64,000 nt of DNA, taken from positions 36,387 through 100,386 of the forward strand of contig JAQTOA010000012.1 of the NCBI GenBank assembly GCA_028713555.1. Reading direction: 5' to 3'. The stretch is from Sterolibacterium sp. Lineage in GTDB: Bacteria > Pseudomonadota > Gammaproteobacteria > Burkholderiales > Rhodocyclaceae. Each line of letters begins with the position of its first letter. The stretch's first letter is position 1. Shown piece after piece: positions 9,228 to 17,426 of this stretch. The translations under genes and the position numbers were made by a program. Below the pieces are notes generated by a model that was given only the letters and a program-made list of their open reading frames with translations, searched no databases and was not told the origin of the DNA.

Positions 9228-9242
9228 AGGCATGGACATTGC
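9228..9242 (+). promoter_or_regulatory. Candidate sigma-54 promoter for response regulators
   Basis: The sequence AGGCATGGACATTGC has the invariant GG and GC dinucleotides ten bases apart and matches TGGCAC-N5-TTGC at most positions. It lies 50 bases upstream of the start codon at 9292. The rest of the 326-base gap between hemG and that start is AT-rich and holds no gene that I can see. Confidence 0.5.
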
Positions 9243-9291
9243 GTAGCGGTAAGTGAGCAACAAGAGTCAATAGAAAGCGAGAGGTGGTGAA

Positions 9292-9705
9292 ATGAGCGAA
9301 AAAACAAAAATTCTCGTAGTCGATGACGAAGAAGTCGTGCGCCTTAGCCACCTCAGACTGTTGGCTCGTGATGATTGCAAAGTGGAAGCGGTTTGGAACG
9401 GCTATGACGCCTTGCGCGAAATGGAAAAAGACTGTTTCGATTTAGTGTTGCTCGATCTGCGTATGCCCGGGATGGATGGTATGTCTGTTCTGCGCATGAT
9501 CAAGGAGCGGTGGCCAGAGAGCGAAGTGGTTGTCATCACGGGATACCCGTCAGTCGAGACCGCCAAGGAAGCAATCCGTCTCGGCGCCTACGATTACTTG
9601 GCCAAACCCGTCAATCCGGATGAAATTATCAAGGTGGCTAGCGGCGCCATCACGCAAAAAAAATGGGCGTTGCATAGGGACGGTGTCCAGCAGGCCATGG
9701 TTTAA
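9292..9705 (+). CDS. Response regulator, receiver domain only
   Basis: A 137-residue protein that is a single CheY-like receiver domain. Acidic residues DDEE lie near position 11, the phospho-acceptor Asp is at about 55 (LLDLRMPG), the Thr of VITGYP is near 83, and Lys105 is in YLAKPV. No DNA-binding or enzymatic output follows, so it probably acts by protein contact or as a phosphate relay. A GAGGTGGTGA ribosome site precedes the start. It is followed by a second receiver protein and then the cytochrome genes, suggesting that it takes signals from the kinase at 13887-15527. Confidence 0.88.
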   Translation: MSEKTKILVVDDEEVVRLSHLRLLARDDCKVEAVWNGYDALREMEKDCFDLVLLDLRMPGMDGMSVLRMIKERWPESEVVVITGYPSVETAKEAIRLGAYDYLAKPVNPDEIIKVASGAITQKKWALHRDGVQQAMV

Positions 9706-9761
9706 GCAAGCGATCGGTTTGAATAATCGTCAGGTTCATAAGTTAATTCAAGGAGAATGTC

Positions 9762-10331
9762 ATGAATGTCTTACAAAAAGTTCTAGTCGTCGATGATGAC
9801 CCGGTGGTAGGCAAAAGTATCGACCGGGTTCTCGCAAGCAAGGGCTACGCGGTGATCGCCGCCTCGAATGGTGAAGAGGCACTGAACAAGCTCGCCAGCG
9901 AACATTATGATCTCGTCTTCACGGACATTAAAATGCCCGGGATGAGCGGCCTTGAAGTCGCTGAGCGGGTCAAGGCAAGTCAGCCCTGGCTGCCGGTGGT
10001 GATCGTCACCGGATATGGGTCTGATGCCTATGAAGCTCGTGCGGCGGCGGCGGGAGTATCTGAATTTCTCCGCAAACCGCTCTCGCCGGAAATGATTGAA
10101 GCCAGCACCGCCAAGGCCCTTCGTGAGCGGAGCCCGGCAATGCCGATGCAGACGCAGCCCGAAGAAATCGCCGTTCCCCAACCCGAGGCCATCGAGAAGG
10201 GAAGTACGGTGAAAAATATCGCTCTGTTCCTGGCGGCCCCCTTCATTGGCTTAGCCTATATCGTTGCCATGCCTTTCGTGGGAATAGGAATGCTGGCCTG
10301 GTTTGGTTTCAAGGCGGTCATGAAGCGCTGA
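9762..10331 (+). CDS. Response regulator with C-terminal membrane tail
   Basis: The first 120 residues are a receiver domain with phospho-acceptor Asp55 (FTDIKMPG), Thr near 83 and Lys105. A Pro/Glu-rich linker (about 121-147) then leads to a hydrophobic stretch at about 152-183 with the pattern of one long or two short membrane helices (ALFLAAPFIGLAYIVAMPFV), ending in basic residues. A receiver anchored by its C-terminus is unusual. It would place a phosphorylatable domain at the inner membrane, next to the kinase or the membrane cytochrome encoded beside it. An AAGGAGA ribosome site precedes the ATG. No output domain is visible. Confidence 0.82.
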   Translation: MNVLQKVLVVDDDPVVGKSIDRVLASKGYAVIAASNGEEALNKLASEHYDLVFTDIKMPGMSGLEVAERVKASQPWLPVVIVTGYGSDAYEARAAAAGVSEFLRKPLSPEMIEASTAKALRERSPAMPMQTQPEEIAVPQPEAIEKGSTVKNIALFLAAPFIGLAYIVAMPFVGIGMLAWFGFKAVMKR

Positions 10332-10366
10332 GTGTGGCGTATGATGTTTAACTTCAGTGTGTAATG

Positions 10367-10407
10367 CAAATGCCGCGGGGTGATCTCCCCACGGCATTTG
10401 CGCTTTT
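10367..10407 (+). terminator. Rho-independent terminator
   Basis: The arms AAATGCCG-GGGG and CCCC-CGGCATTT pair with one internal mismatch around a TGAT loop and are followed by GCGCTTTT. It lies 36 bases after the membrane-tail response regulator and separates it from the cytochrome gene. Confidence 0.7.
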
Positions 10408-10437
10408 CGATGAGATCATCAATCAGGGGAAGTGGAC

Positions 10438-11826
10438 ATGACCAGCGCCTGGATGGGAACAGTGAAATTCACACGGCACTTGAATTTTGCGGTAGCCTTT
10501 TTTATATTTTTTTTCGCCTGCAGCATATCGAGTCAGGCTGCAGGCGTTCTGTCCCAGGACGATAAGAACTGTCTGGAATGCCACTCTCAGGAGAAGTTCG
10601 AGAAACCGATGGCAGAGGGGGAAATGCTATCCCTGCATATTCCGGGCAAGGACTTTGCCGCATCGGTTCATAATGCGGTCGGCTGTACCGGTTGCCATGC
10701 GGATATTGATCTGAAGAAACATCCCCAGACAAGCAAGAAGAAAATCACCTTGCGCAGTCATTCCATGGCCATGGTTCAAGTCTGCAAGGACTGCCACGAC
10801 GATAAGTTCAAGCTGTACGAAGGAAGCATACATGCCACTCTTCTCCGGGATGGGAATGAGGCCGCGCCGCTATGCTCCGACTGCCACAGCCCGCATTCAA
10901 TCCGTAAAGACACTGCCTCCGCGCCAATGGCCGAGGTATCTTGTCGACAGTGTCATACGCCCATCTACAAGGCGTATGCCGAGAGTGTGCACGGCCAGAT
11001 TCGCGGCAAGCCGGAGGGCGGGCATGCCCCGCTTTGCCCGGACTGCCACAAGGCACACGAGGTCACAGCGGCGTCGACGGGAAACCAACTCAAGGATGCC
11101 TGCCTGGGTTGCCATACAAATGCGCTTGCGGTACACAAGACGTGGTTGCCGAATACCGACCGACATTTCGAGGCAGTGTCCTGCCCTGCCTGCCATGCGC
11201 CCACGGCGAAGCGGCGGGTTAACCTAAGGTTATACGACAGCATTGCCCAAGAGCGGGTTGCCGAAAAACAAGGCGTACCACAATTCGAGAGCCGGGCTCG
11301 CTCAGCCGATTCAAAGGGCCTCGGCCTGGATGCCTTGGCACTGCAAAGCCTGCTCAAGGAATTCAACCGCGAGGGCAGCGAAGGCAAGACCATTCTGCGT
11401 GGTCGCCTGGAAGTAAGCACGGGAGCCGAGGCGCATCAGTTAGCACCCAAGGCCAGGGCAATCAAGGAATGCGATAGTTGCCACCGCGAGGGTGCCGCGC
11501 CATTCCAGACGGTGACCATATCGATAGTCAGCCCCGATGGCCGACCGCTCCACTACGGCGCCCAAAAAGAGGTTCTTAATTCGGCAACTTCCGTTGATTC
11601 AGTAGGCGGGTTTTACGCCATCGGCGGCACCAGAATCAAGCTTCTGGACGTTCTGTTTGTCCTCACCCTGTTAGCTGGCATCGGCATACCGCTCGGTCAT
11701 ATGACCCTGAAATGGTTGTTCAGAAGATACTTGAGGCAGATCGAAGCAGAACGGCAAGCCACGCAGCCCCAAGCTGACAGTCAGGCATCGTCTGGCGATA
11801 ATTCCACCAGCCCCACCAAGTCGTAG
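10438..11826 (+). CDS. Nine-haem c-type cytochrome, membrane anchored
   Basis: The protein has nine CXXCH motifs: CLECH, CTGCH, CKDCH, CSDCH, CRQCH, CPDCH, CLGCH, CPACH and CDSCH. The first eight lie in the N-terminal two thirds and the last stands alone near residue 345. A signal sequence is present and a C-terminal helix (LLDVLFVLTLLAGIGIPLGH) should anchor it, so the haems face the periplasm. I chose the ATG at 10438 because AGGGGA lies seven bases upstream; a GTG at 10432 would be too close to it. It sits 9 bases before a cytochrome b gene, so the pair probably moves electrons between the quinone pool and a periplasmic partner. It resembles the N-terminal half of the fused protein at 39174-41132. 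Confidence 0.85.
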   Translation: MTSAWMGTVKFTRHLNFAVAFFIFFFACSISSQAAGVLSQDDKNCLECHSQEKFEKPMAEGEMLSLHIPGKDFAASVHNAVGCTGCHADIDLKKHPQTSKKKITLRSHSMAMVQVCKDCHDDKFKLYEGSIHATLLRDGNEAAPLCSDCHSPHSIRKDTASAPMAEVSCRQCHTPIYKAYAESVHGQIRGKPEGGHAPLCPDCHKAHEVTAASTGNQLKDACLGCHTNALAVHKTWLPNTDRHFEAVSCPACHAPTAKRRVNLRLYDSIAQERVAEKQGVPQFESRARSADSKGLGLDALALQSLLKEFNREGSEGKTILRGRLEVSTGAEAHQLAPKARAIKECDSCHREGAAPFQTVTISIVSPDGRPLHYGAQKEVLNSATSVDSVGGFYAIGGTRIKLLDVLFVLTLLAGIGIPLGHMTLKWLFRRYLRQIEAERQATQPQADSQASSGDNSTSPTKS

Positions 11827-11835
11827 GAGAAAAAC

Positions 11836-12471
11836 ATGCATCGACTCTACGTTCACCCGCTTCCTGTCAGAATCTGGCACTGGATCAACGCCTTCGGTTT
11901 CATTCTGTTGATTGTCACCGGCGTTCAGATCAGGTATATCGGCCTGATCAACATCATGCCCTTCAAAACTTCCGTGAATTTGCACAACCTGGTTGGCTTC
12001 GTTCTGATAGCCAACTTCTTCCTCTGGTTTCTGTTTTACCTGTTTTCAGACAAAATCAAGGTCTATCTTCCCGAGCTGAACCCGATGAAGCACTTTCGCG
12101 AAAGCTTTCGTCAGATGGCGTTCTATGGATACGGAATATTCAAAGGGCAACCCAATCCACACCATGTAAGTCTCTATCACAAGTTCAACCCGATGCAGAG
12201 CATGACTTACCAGATTGTCATGCTCCTTCTCGTGCCGATTCAGATTTACACCGGGATATTGCTTTGGGATGTGGAACGCTTCCAGACCGGCGTGAATCTA
12301 TTCGGCGGACTGCGCGTTGTCGATACGGTACATGTGCTGTTGTTCATTTTCTTCTCCGGGTTCATATTTATTCACCCTTATCTGGCTAGCCTCGGCCATA
12401 CACCGACAGCCCACTTCAAGGCGATGTTTACCGGATATGAGGAAATAGAAGAAGAAACCGAGGGGCATTAG
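11836..12471 (+). CDS. Cytochrome b subunit (FDH-gamma/thiosulfate reductase type)
   Basis: A 211-residue membrane protein with four helices. Histidines lie at the expected positions for two b-haems: WHWINAFGF in helix 1, LHNLVGF in helix 2, VHVLLF in helix 4 and the FIHPYL end of that helix. The start LPVRIWHW is typical of the family that passes electrons between quinone and periplasmic subunits. It is encoded 9 bases after the nine-haem cytochrome with an AGGAGA ribosome site, so the two should form one complex. The direction of electron flow cannot be told from sequence. Confidence 0.85.
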   Translation: MHRLYVHPLPVRIWHWINAFGFILLIVTGVQIRYIGLINIMPFKTSVNLHNLVGFVLIANFFLWFLFYLFSDKIKVYLPELNPMKHFRESFRQMAFYGYGIFKGQPNPHHVSLYHKFNPMQSMTYQIVMLLLVPIQIYTGILLWDVERFQTGVNLFGGLRVVDTVHVLLFIFFSGFIFIHPYLASLGHTPTAHFKAMFTGYEEIEEETEGH

Positions 12472-12480
12472 CCCGTTTGT

Positions 12481-13890
12481 TCAGGCTTCTCCGGATTCGC
12501 TGCCGCGAATCCGGATATCGTATTTACGCATGAGTGCCTGAAAATTGGCGCGCAGCATGCCGGTTTCCTCGGCACTGCGGGTAACATTCCATTCGTTCCT
12601 CTTGAGTGCCTCAAGCAGAAACAACTTCTCGATATCTTCCACGGATTTTTCCCGCGCCACCTTTTTTATTCGTTTCAACTCATCGCCGGTACGGGGAACT
12701 TCCAGATCGAATCGAGGCTGCGAGCCAGTGATGTCGGTCAAATGGGCCTGGCGAATCACTTTATCGTTGGCCAGGATCATCGCGCGGTGCACCGTGTTCT
12801 GCAACTCGCGCACATTTCCAGGCCAGCCATAGTTCGACAGCGCACTCAGGGCATCCCCCGAGAATTCCGTCACTTCCTTGCCCAGTTCCTTGCTGAAGAC
12901 TTTCAGGAAGTGGAAAGCCAGGGCTGGGATATCCTCGCGACGTTCCCTCAGCGGTGGCACCTGGACAGGGAAGATGTTGATGCGATAAAACAGATCCTCG
13001 CGGAAAGTTCCCGCCGCCACCATCTCCTTGAGATCCTTGTTGGTGGCGGTGATCAGCCGGATATTGGTGCTCTGGGTACGCGTATCGCCGACCGCCCTGA
13101 ATTCCCTTTCCTGGGTAACCCTGAGAAGCTTGGCCTGGGTGGCAAGCGATATGTTCGATATCTCATCCAGGAACAGCGATCCGCCATTGGCTATCTCAAA
13201 CATGCCTTTCTTGTTCGCCACAGCGCCAGTGAAAGCACCCTTGATATGTCCGAACAATTCGCTTTCGAGGAGGGTTTCGCTCAGTGAGTTACAATCGACG
13301 GCGACGAACGGTTTATCCTTGCGCAGGCTGTTGAAATGAATGGCGCGGGCAATCAACTCCTTGCCCGTGCCGCTTTCCCCGGTGATGAGTACAGTGCTAT
13401 TGGTCGGAGCGCACTGCGCGATCAGGCGGTAGACACCTTGCATCGCTGGGCTGGATCCGATGATGTTCTCGAAACGATACTTGGAACTGAGTTCGTTTCT
13501 GAGATTCAGGTTCTCCTGGAGCAGGTGCCTTCTCTCCATGGCCCGTTCGATCACCACTTTAAGTTCATCCGGATCGAAGGGTTTTGGCAGGTAATCGAAA
13601 GCTCCCAACTTCATGCAGCGCACCGCAGTCTCTATCTGGGAAAGACCCGTAACCATGATGACGTCGATGTCAGGATGCGTCTCCTTGACCCTCTGGAGAA
13701 CCTCCAGTCCGTTCATCTTTGGCATCATGATATCCAGGATGAGCAAATCGAAATGGCTTTCTTCTATTTTTCTCAATGCCTCCAGGCCGCTTTGCGCTGA
13801 GTCAGTCACGTAGGCATCATCGCGCAGAATGCGTAGGCAACTCTGAATAACGATTTCTTCGTCGTCAACGATCAGAATCCTGGCACTCAT
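12481..13890 (-). CDS. Sigma-54-dependent response regulator (NtrC family)
   Basis: The 469-residue protein has a receiver domain (Asp near 53 in LLILDIMMPKMNG), an AAA+ sigma-54 activation domain (Walker A GESGTGKE, GAFTGA loop in GHIKGAFTGAVAN, DEISNISL Walker B) and a C-terminal Fis-type helix-turn-helix (NVTRSAEETGMLRANFQALM). It activates transcription from -24/-12 promoters when phosphorylated. Its start overlaps the stop of the kinase upstream by four bases, so the two form a two-component pair. It converges on the cytochrome genes. The sigma-54-like promoter at 9228-9242 with its palindrome is a natural candidate target. Confidence 0.93.
   Translation of the reverse strand: MSARILIVDDEEIVIQSCLRILRDDAYVTDSAQSGLEALRKIEESHFDLLILDIMMPKMNGLEVLQRVKETHPDIDVIMVTGLSQIETAVRCMKLGAFDYLPKPFDPDELKVVIERAMERRHLLQENLNLRNELSSKYRFENIIGSSPAMQGVYRLIAQCAPTNSTVLITGESGTGKELIARAIHFNSLRKDKPFVAVDCNSLSETLLESELFGHIKGAFTGAVANKKGMFEIANGGSLFLDEISNISLATQAKLLRVTQEREFRAVGDTRTQSTNIRLITATNKDLKEMVAAGTFREDLFYRINIFPVQVPPLRERREDIPALAFHFLKVFSKELGKEVTEFSGDALSALSNYGWPGNVRELQNTVHRAMILANDKVIRQAHLTDITGSQPRFDLEVPRTGDELKRIKKVAREKSVEDIEKLFLLEALKRNEWNVTRSAEETGMLRANFQALMRKYDIRIRGSESGEA
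12490..12515. repeat. Perfect hairpin in regulator 3' coding end
   Basis: TCCGGATTCG and CGAATCCGGA form ten-base perfect arms with a six-base loop. They lie inside the last codons of the minus-strand regulator and 19 bases after the stop of the convergent cytochrome b gene. It may serve as a two-way transcript end or 3' stabiliser. No T-run follows. Confidence 0.55.
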
Positions 13891-15527
13891 GGTTGTTTCC
13901 CGCCGGCGCCATTTCCGGAGACTTTCGCAGGCGGATCCACTGGAAGATAAGTGCGGAACGTGGAGCCTTTCCCAACTTGGCTTTCCACCTCTATCGAGCC
14001 ACCGTGGGCACTGACGATCCCATGGCTGACAGAGAGTCCCAATCCGGTTCCCTTGCCGACTTCCTTGGAAGTGAAAAATGGATCAAATATCCGCTTGAGG
14101 TTTTCCTTGGGGATTCCGCAACCCGTATCAGTGATGGAAAGCTCCACCATCGGCACTGGCGTATCACCGTATTCGGCATTAGCCGCCCTAAGCACACGGC
14201 GGGTTTGGATGTTGATGTCCCCCCCCTCCTCGACTGCGTGCTGGGCATTGACCACCATATTCATGATCACCTGCTCGATCAGGTCAGCATCGACCCATAT
14301 CGGCGGCAGTTCACTATCGAGGTCCATGGTAATGGATACATCGCGGAAGGAGGCGGGGCGCTCAATGATGCGTGTAGTGTTCTCGATAATACTATTGAGG
14401 TCAGCAAACTTCTTTTCAGGAGGTTTCTCCCGTGCGAAGTCAAGTAGTCGTCTGATAATCGCAGCGCATCTCTTGGTCTCGCGAATCACCAGGTCAAGGT
14501 CTTCCGCATCCTGGCTGCCCTCCGGCATTTTCTTGCGCAGGAGGTGTGAGAAGGTCAGTACACCGGTCAAGGGATTGTTCAATTCATGGGCGATGCCGGC
14601 GGCAAGCAACCCGACCGAAGCGAGTTTCTCGGAGCGCGCCGTTTCTGCCTCGGCAATACGCAGCTCCCGTGTCCTTTCCTTGACTTTCCGTTCCAGCGTG
14701 AGCGCCCACTCCTGTAACTCCTTCTGTGAACTTTTCAATGCCAGAGTCATGGCATTGAATGACTTCGCTACTTGTCCAAATTCATCCGTACTTCTTTCTG
14801 GGATCAATTGTTCCAGATCCCCCGAAGAGAGCCTTTGGGCTCCGGCTTCCAAGTCACGCAAGGGCCGATAAACAAAACGACTGACCAGGCCGCTCATCAC
14901 GAGAGAAACCAGCGTAATGAATGCCAGGGAAAAAGCGCCGATGACAATGCCATGTTTCTGCATCTTCTGGTCGATATTGTCGAGAGAGTAAACGATGTCC
15001 AGGACACCCAGAACCGGCTCCGCTCTGTTGTGTTCATGGCAAGCCGCAGTGTAGCAAGAGGGTTCATTGTGGAGCACCGCCATGCTGCCAAGCATTCTCC
15101 GCCCATTGGCGTCGAAAAAAACGCGCGCCATTGGCGCACTTGAAATCTGCTCGACGGGTGTGCCATTCGGGTAGCAATTCAGGCACCCGTCTTGATTCCG
15201 ATCGAACTTCTGCCCGACTTCTGGAGGGTAGGACGAGTGAATGATATTGCCATCCTTGTTCCATATCCTGACTTTGGCAATATTCTCTTGTTTCCCCACG
15301 TCCTCGATAATTCTCTTCACATACACCGGCTCATTCTTGAGCATGGCATAGCTGGTGCTCTTGATGATGATTTCGGAAATCTTGGCCAGGTTGACTACCA
15401 TGGCATCACGGAGCTCGTCGCGCTGGTGGCCGATGATAAGCAGCGTAAACAGCGTCATCGCCGCAGTCAGGGTGAGGGCCATGTATAAGCCAACTTTGAA
15501 CTTCAGCGTATTACGAAATAATCTCAT
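13887..15527 (-). CDS. Sensor histidine kinase with periplasmic haem-type motifs
   Basis: From the chosen start (MRLFRNTLKF) the 546-residue protein has a helix at about 12-33, a periplasmic sensor domain at 34-190, a second helix at 193-215, a HAMP domain, a coiled coil and a kinase core with the H-box GIAHELNNPLTG, then N, G1 (DTGCGIPKENL) and G2 (GTGLGLSVSHG) boxes. The sensor domain has CLNCY at 115-119, a c-type haem motif with Tyr in place of His, and CYTAACH at 158-164, a CX4CH arrangement known to bind haem in some cytochromes. This suggests redox or haem-linked sensing. A start 44 codons upstream would add a non-hydrophobic leader and is unlikely. It is coupled to the sigma-54 regulator downstream. 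Confidence 0.88.
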   Translation of the reverse strand: MRLFRNTLKFKVGLYMALTLTAAMTLFTLLIIGHQRDELRDAMVVNLAKISEIIIKSTSYAMLKNEPVYVKRIIEDVGKQENIAKVRIWNKDGNIIHSSYPPEVGQKFDRNQDGCLNCYPNGTPVEQISSAPMARVFFDANGRRMLGSMAVLHNEPSCYTAACHEHNRAEPVLGVLDIVYSLDNIDQKMQKHGIVIGAFSLAFITLVSLVMSGLVSRFVYRPLRDLEAGAQRLSSGDLEQLIPERSTDEFGQVAKSFNAMTLALKSSQKELQEWALTLERKVKERTRELRIAEAETARSEKLASVGLLAAGIAHELNNPLTGVLTFSHLLRKKMPEGSQDAEDLDLVIRETKRCAAIIRRLLDFAREKPPEKKFADLNSIIENTTRIIERPASFRDVSITMDLDSELPPIWVDADLIEQVIMNMVVNAQHAVEEGGDINIQTRRVLRAANAEYGDTPVPMVELSITDTGCGIPKENLKRIFDPFFTSKEVGKGTGLGLSVSHGIVSAHGGSIEVESQVGKGSTFRTYLPVDPPAKVSGNGAGGKQP

Positions 15528-15699
15528 ATTGCGGTGTGGACGAAGCCGAAGCACAAATTCCGCATCCAAATTGCGGCGATGCCTAGCTGCATGGCCTGAT
15601 TCAAGCCATGCGCATTGTACTCCTTCGTCGGGGGGGAAAGCAGACCTCGCCGAACCCACCTCGATATAGAGGCTCTGTCGTTCGCTTCGCTTACTACTT

Positions 15700-15720
15700 A
15701 ACTTGCCGTTCCGGCAAGTT
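15700..15720. repeat. Hairpin between pstB and the kinase gene
   Basis: AACTTGCCG and CGGCAAGTT form nine-base perfect arms with a three-base loop. It lies about 30 bases beyond the pstB stop on the minus strand, directly after the longer palindrome at 15731-15774. It is probably part of the pst operon transcript end. Confidence 0.55.
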
Positions 15721-15730
15721 GGCCTGCGCC

Positions 15731-15774
15731 ACTACATCACCGGCAGATTCATCCGAATCTGCCGGTGATGTAGT
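15731..15774. repeat. 20-bp perfect palindrome spanning pstB 3' end
   Basis: The arms at 15731-15750 and 15755-15774 are perfect 20-base inverted copies around a four-base loop (ATCC). One arm encodes the last residues of PstB (DYITGRF) and the other lies past the stop codon, which falls at the loop. The structure would form a very stable hairpin in the pst mRNA. No T-run follows, so it may protect the 3' end or pause ribosomes rather than terminate. Confidence 0.75.
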
Positions 15775-16579
15775 CTTCGGTGGCCTTCTTCTGCGGTTTG
15801 ATGAAAACCTGGTCGGTGATGCCATACTCGACCATCTCGCCGAGGTACATGTAGGCGGTATAGTCGGAGATGCGCGCGGCCTGTTGCATGTTGTGGGTCA
15901 CGATGACGATGGTGAAATCTTCTTTCAACTCGCTGATCAGTTCCTCGATGCGCATGGTGGAGATCGGATCGAGCGCCGAGGTCGGCTCATCGAGCAGCAG
16001 CACTTCCGGTTTAACCGCGATGCCGCGGGCGATGCAAAGGCGCTGTTGCTGGCCGCCGGAAAGGCTCATGCCGCTCTGTTTGAGGATGCCCTTGACCTCA
16101 TCCCACAACGCTGCTTTCTTTAACGCCCATTCGACGCGGTCGTCCATTTGCGAACGCGACAGGCGTTCCTGCAGATGCACGCCGAAGGCAATATTGTCGT
16201 AGATGGCCATGGGAAACGGTGTTGGCTTCTGGAACACCATGCCGACCCGGGCGCGCAAGTGATTAATGTCGACGTTCTTGTCGAGAATGTTCTCGCCATC
16301 CAGCAGCAGATCGCCCTCGGCACGCTGCTCTGGATAGAGGTCGTACATCCGGTTCATGGTCCGCAACAGCGTCGATTTGCCGCAACCCGACGGCCCGATA
16401 AACGCCGTTACATGGGAGTGATAGATATCCAGGTTGATGTTCTTCAGCGCGTGGTACTGGCCGTAATAGAAATTAAAATTCCTGAAGGATATCTGCGTCT
16501 TCAATTCGACATTTGGCTTGTCGTCGTTATCGAGCGAACCGCTGTTTGCGACGATCGCCAAGGGTGAGGATGATTGCAT
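15749..16579 (-). CDS. pstB: Phosphate ABC transporter ATP-binding protein
   Basis: PstB powers high-affinity phosphate import. The 276-residue sequence has Walker [10 protein letters not shown], the PstB-specific [21 protein letters not shown] segment, signature [15 protein letters not shown], Walker [14 protein letters not shown] and [20 protein letters not shown]. The N-terminal 20 residues before the ABC domain are somewhat long for the family. It is the last gene of the pstSCAB operon on the minus strand and starts one base after the pstA stop. No phoU follows, although in many bacteria phoU comes next. Confidence 0.96.
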   Translation of the reverse strand: MQSSSPLAIVANSGSLDNDDKPNVELKTQISFRNFNFYYGQYHALKNINLDIYHSHVTAFIGPSGCGKSTLLRTMNRMYDLYPEQRAEGDLLLDGENILDKNVDINHLRARVGMVFQKPTPFPMAIYDNIAFGVHLQERLSRSQMDDRVEWALKKAALWDEVKGILKQSGMSLSGGQQQRLCIARGIAVKPEVLLLDEPTSALDPISTMRIEELISELKEDFTIVIVTHNMQQAARISDYTAYMYLGEMVEYGITDQVFIKPQKKATEDYITGRFG

Positions 16580-16580
16580 G

Positions 16581-17423
16581 CTAGCTCCTGTGCTTCTGGC
16601 GGAAGAGGATGCGCGCCAGTATGTTAAGGCTCAGCACGCCGATAGTGATCAGAAACACGCCGCCCCAAGCGATCTCTTGCCAGTCCTTGTAAGGGCTCAT
16701 GGCAAACTTGAAGATCGTCACCGGCAGGTTGGCGATCGGCTGGTTCATGTCCAGCGTCCAGAACTGATTCGACAATGCAGTAAAGAGCAGCGGCGCCGTT
16801 TCGCCGGATACGCGCGCAACGGCCAACAACACCCCGGTGAGAATACCGGCCAGCGAAGCGCGCACGGTCACCTTGCTGATCACCAGCCACTTCGGCGCAC
16901 CCAGCGCGAATACCGCCTCGCGCAAGCTGTCGGGGACCAATTTCAACATGTTCGAGGTGGCGCTGACGACGACCGGAATCACCAGCATCGCAATCGCGAT
17001 AACGCCGGAATAGCCGGAAAAATGCCCCACTTGCGCCACATACACGGCATACACGAACAAGCCGATAATGATCGAGGGCGCCGACAACATGATGTCGTTA
17101 ATGAAGGAGGTGACACTTCCCAGCCAACTATGCTGCCCGTATTCGGCCAGGTAGATGCCGGCCATGATGCCGATCGGCGTTCCCAGCAGTGTTCCCAGAG
17201 AAACCAGCAGCAGGCTGCCGACGATGGCATTCAGCAACCCACCTTCGGAGCCGGGCGCCGGCGTCATTTGCGTAAATAGTTTCAGGGACAGACTGGCAAA
17301 GCCAAGATCGAGGGTCGTCAGCAGAATCCAGAACAGCCAGAACAAGCCGAATACCATAGCCAGCAGCGCCAATGACAAGGCGGTGCGGTTAATCAGTTTG
17401 CGCTGTTGTCGCAGATTCATCAT
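16581..17423 (-). CDS. pstA: Phosphate ABC transporter permease PstA
   Basis: A 280-residue inner-membrane permease with six helices and the binding-protein-dependent permease loop [21 protein letters not shown] that contacts PstB. The wording LYLAEYGQ (here [15 protein letters not shown]) is typical of PstA. It pairs with PstC and lies between pstC and pstB with gaps of three bases or less, so the operon is tightly coupled. Confidence 0.95.
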   Translation of the reverse strand: MMNLRQQRKLINRTALSLALLAMVFGLFWLFWILLTTLDLGFASLSLKLFTQMTPAPGSEGGLLNAIVGSLLLVSLGTLLGTPIGIMAGIYLAEYGQHSWLGSVTSFINDIMLSAPSIIIGLFVYAVYVAQVGHFSGYSGVIAIAMLVIPVVVSATSNMLKLVPDSLREAVFALGAPKWLVISKVTVRASLAGILTGVLLAVARVSGETAPLLFTALSNQFWTLDMNQPIANLPVTIFKFAMSPYKDWQEIAWGGVFLITIGVLSLNILARILFRQKHRS

Positions 17424-17426
17424 CGG

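Noticed and set aside
10390..10440. FNR-type box (GATGAGATCATCAA) before the nine-haem cytochrome
   Set aside because: The half sites are six bases apart rather than four, so the spacing does not fit.
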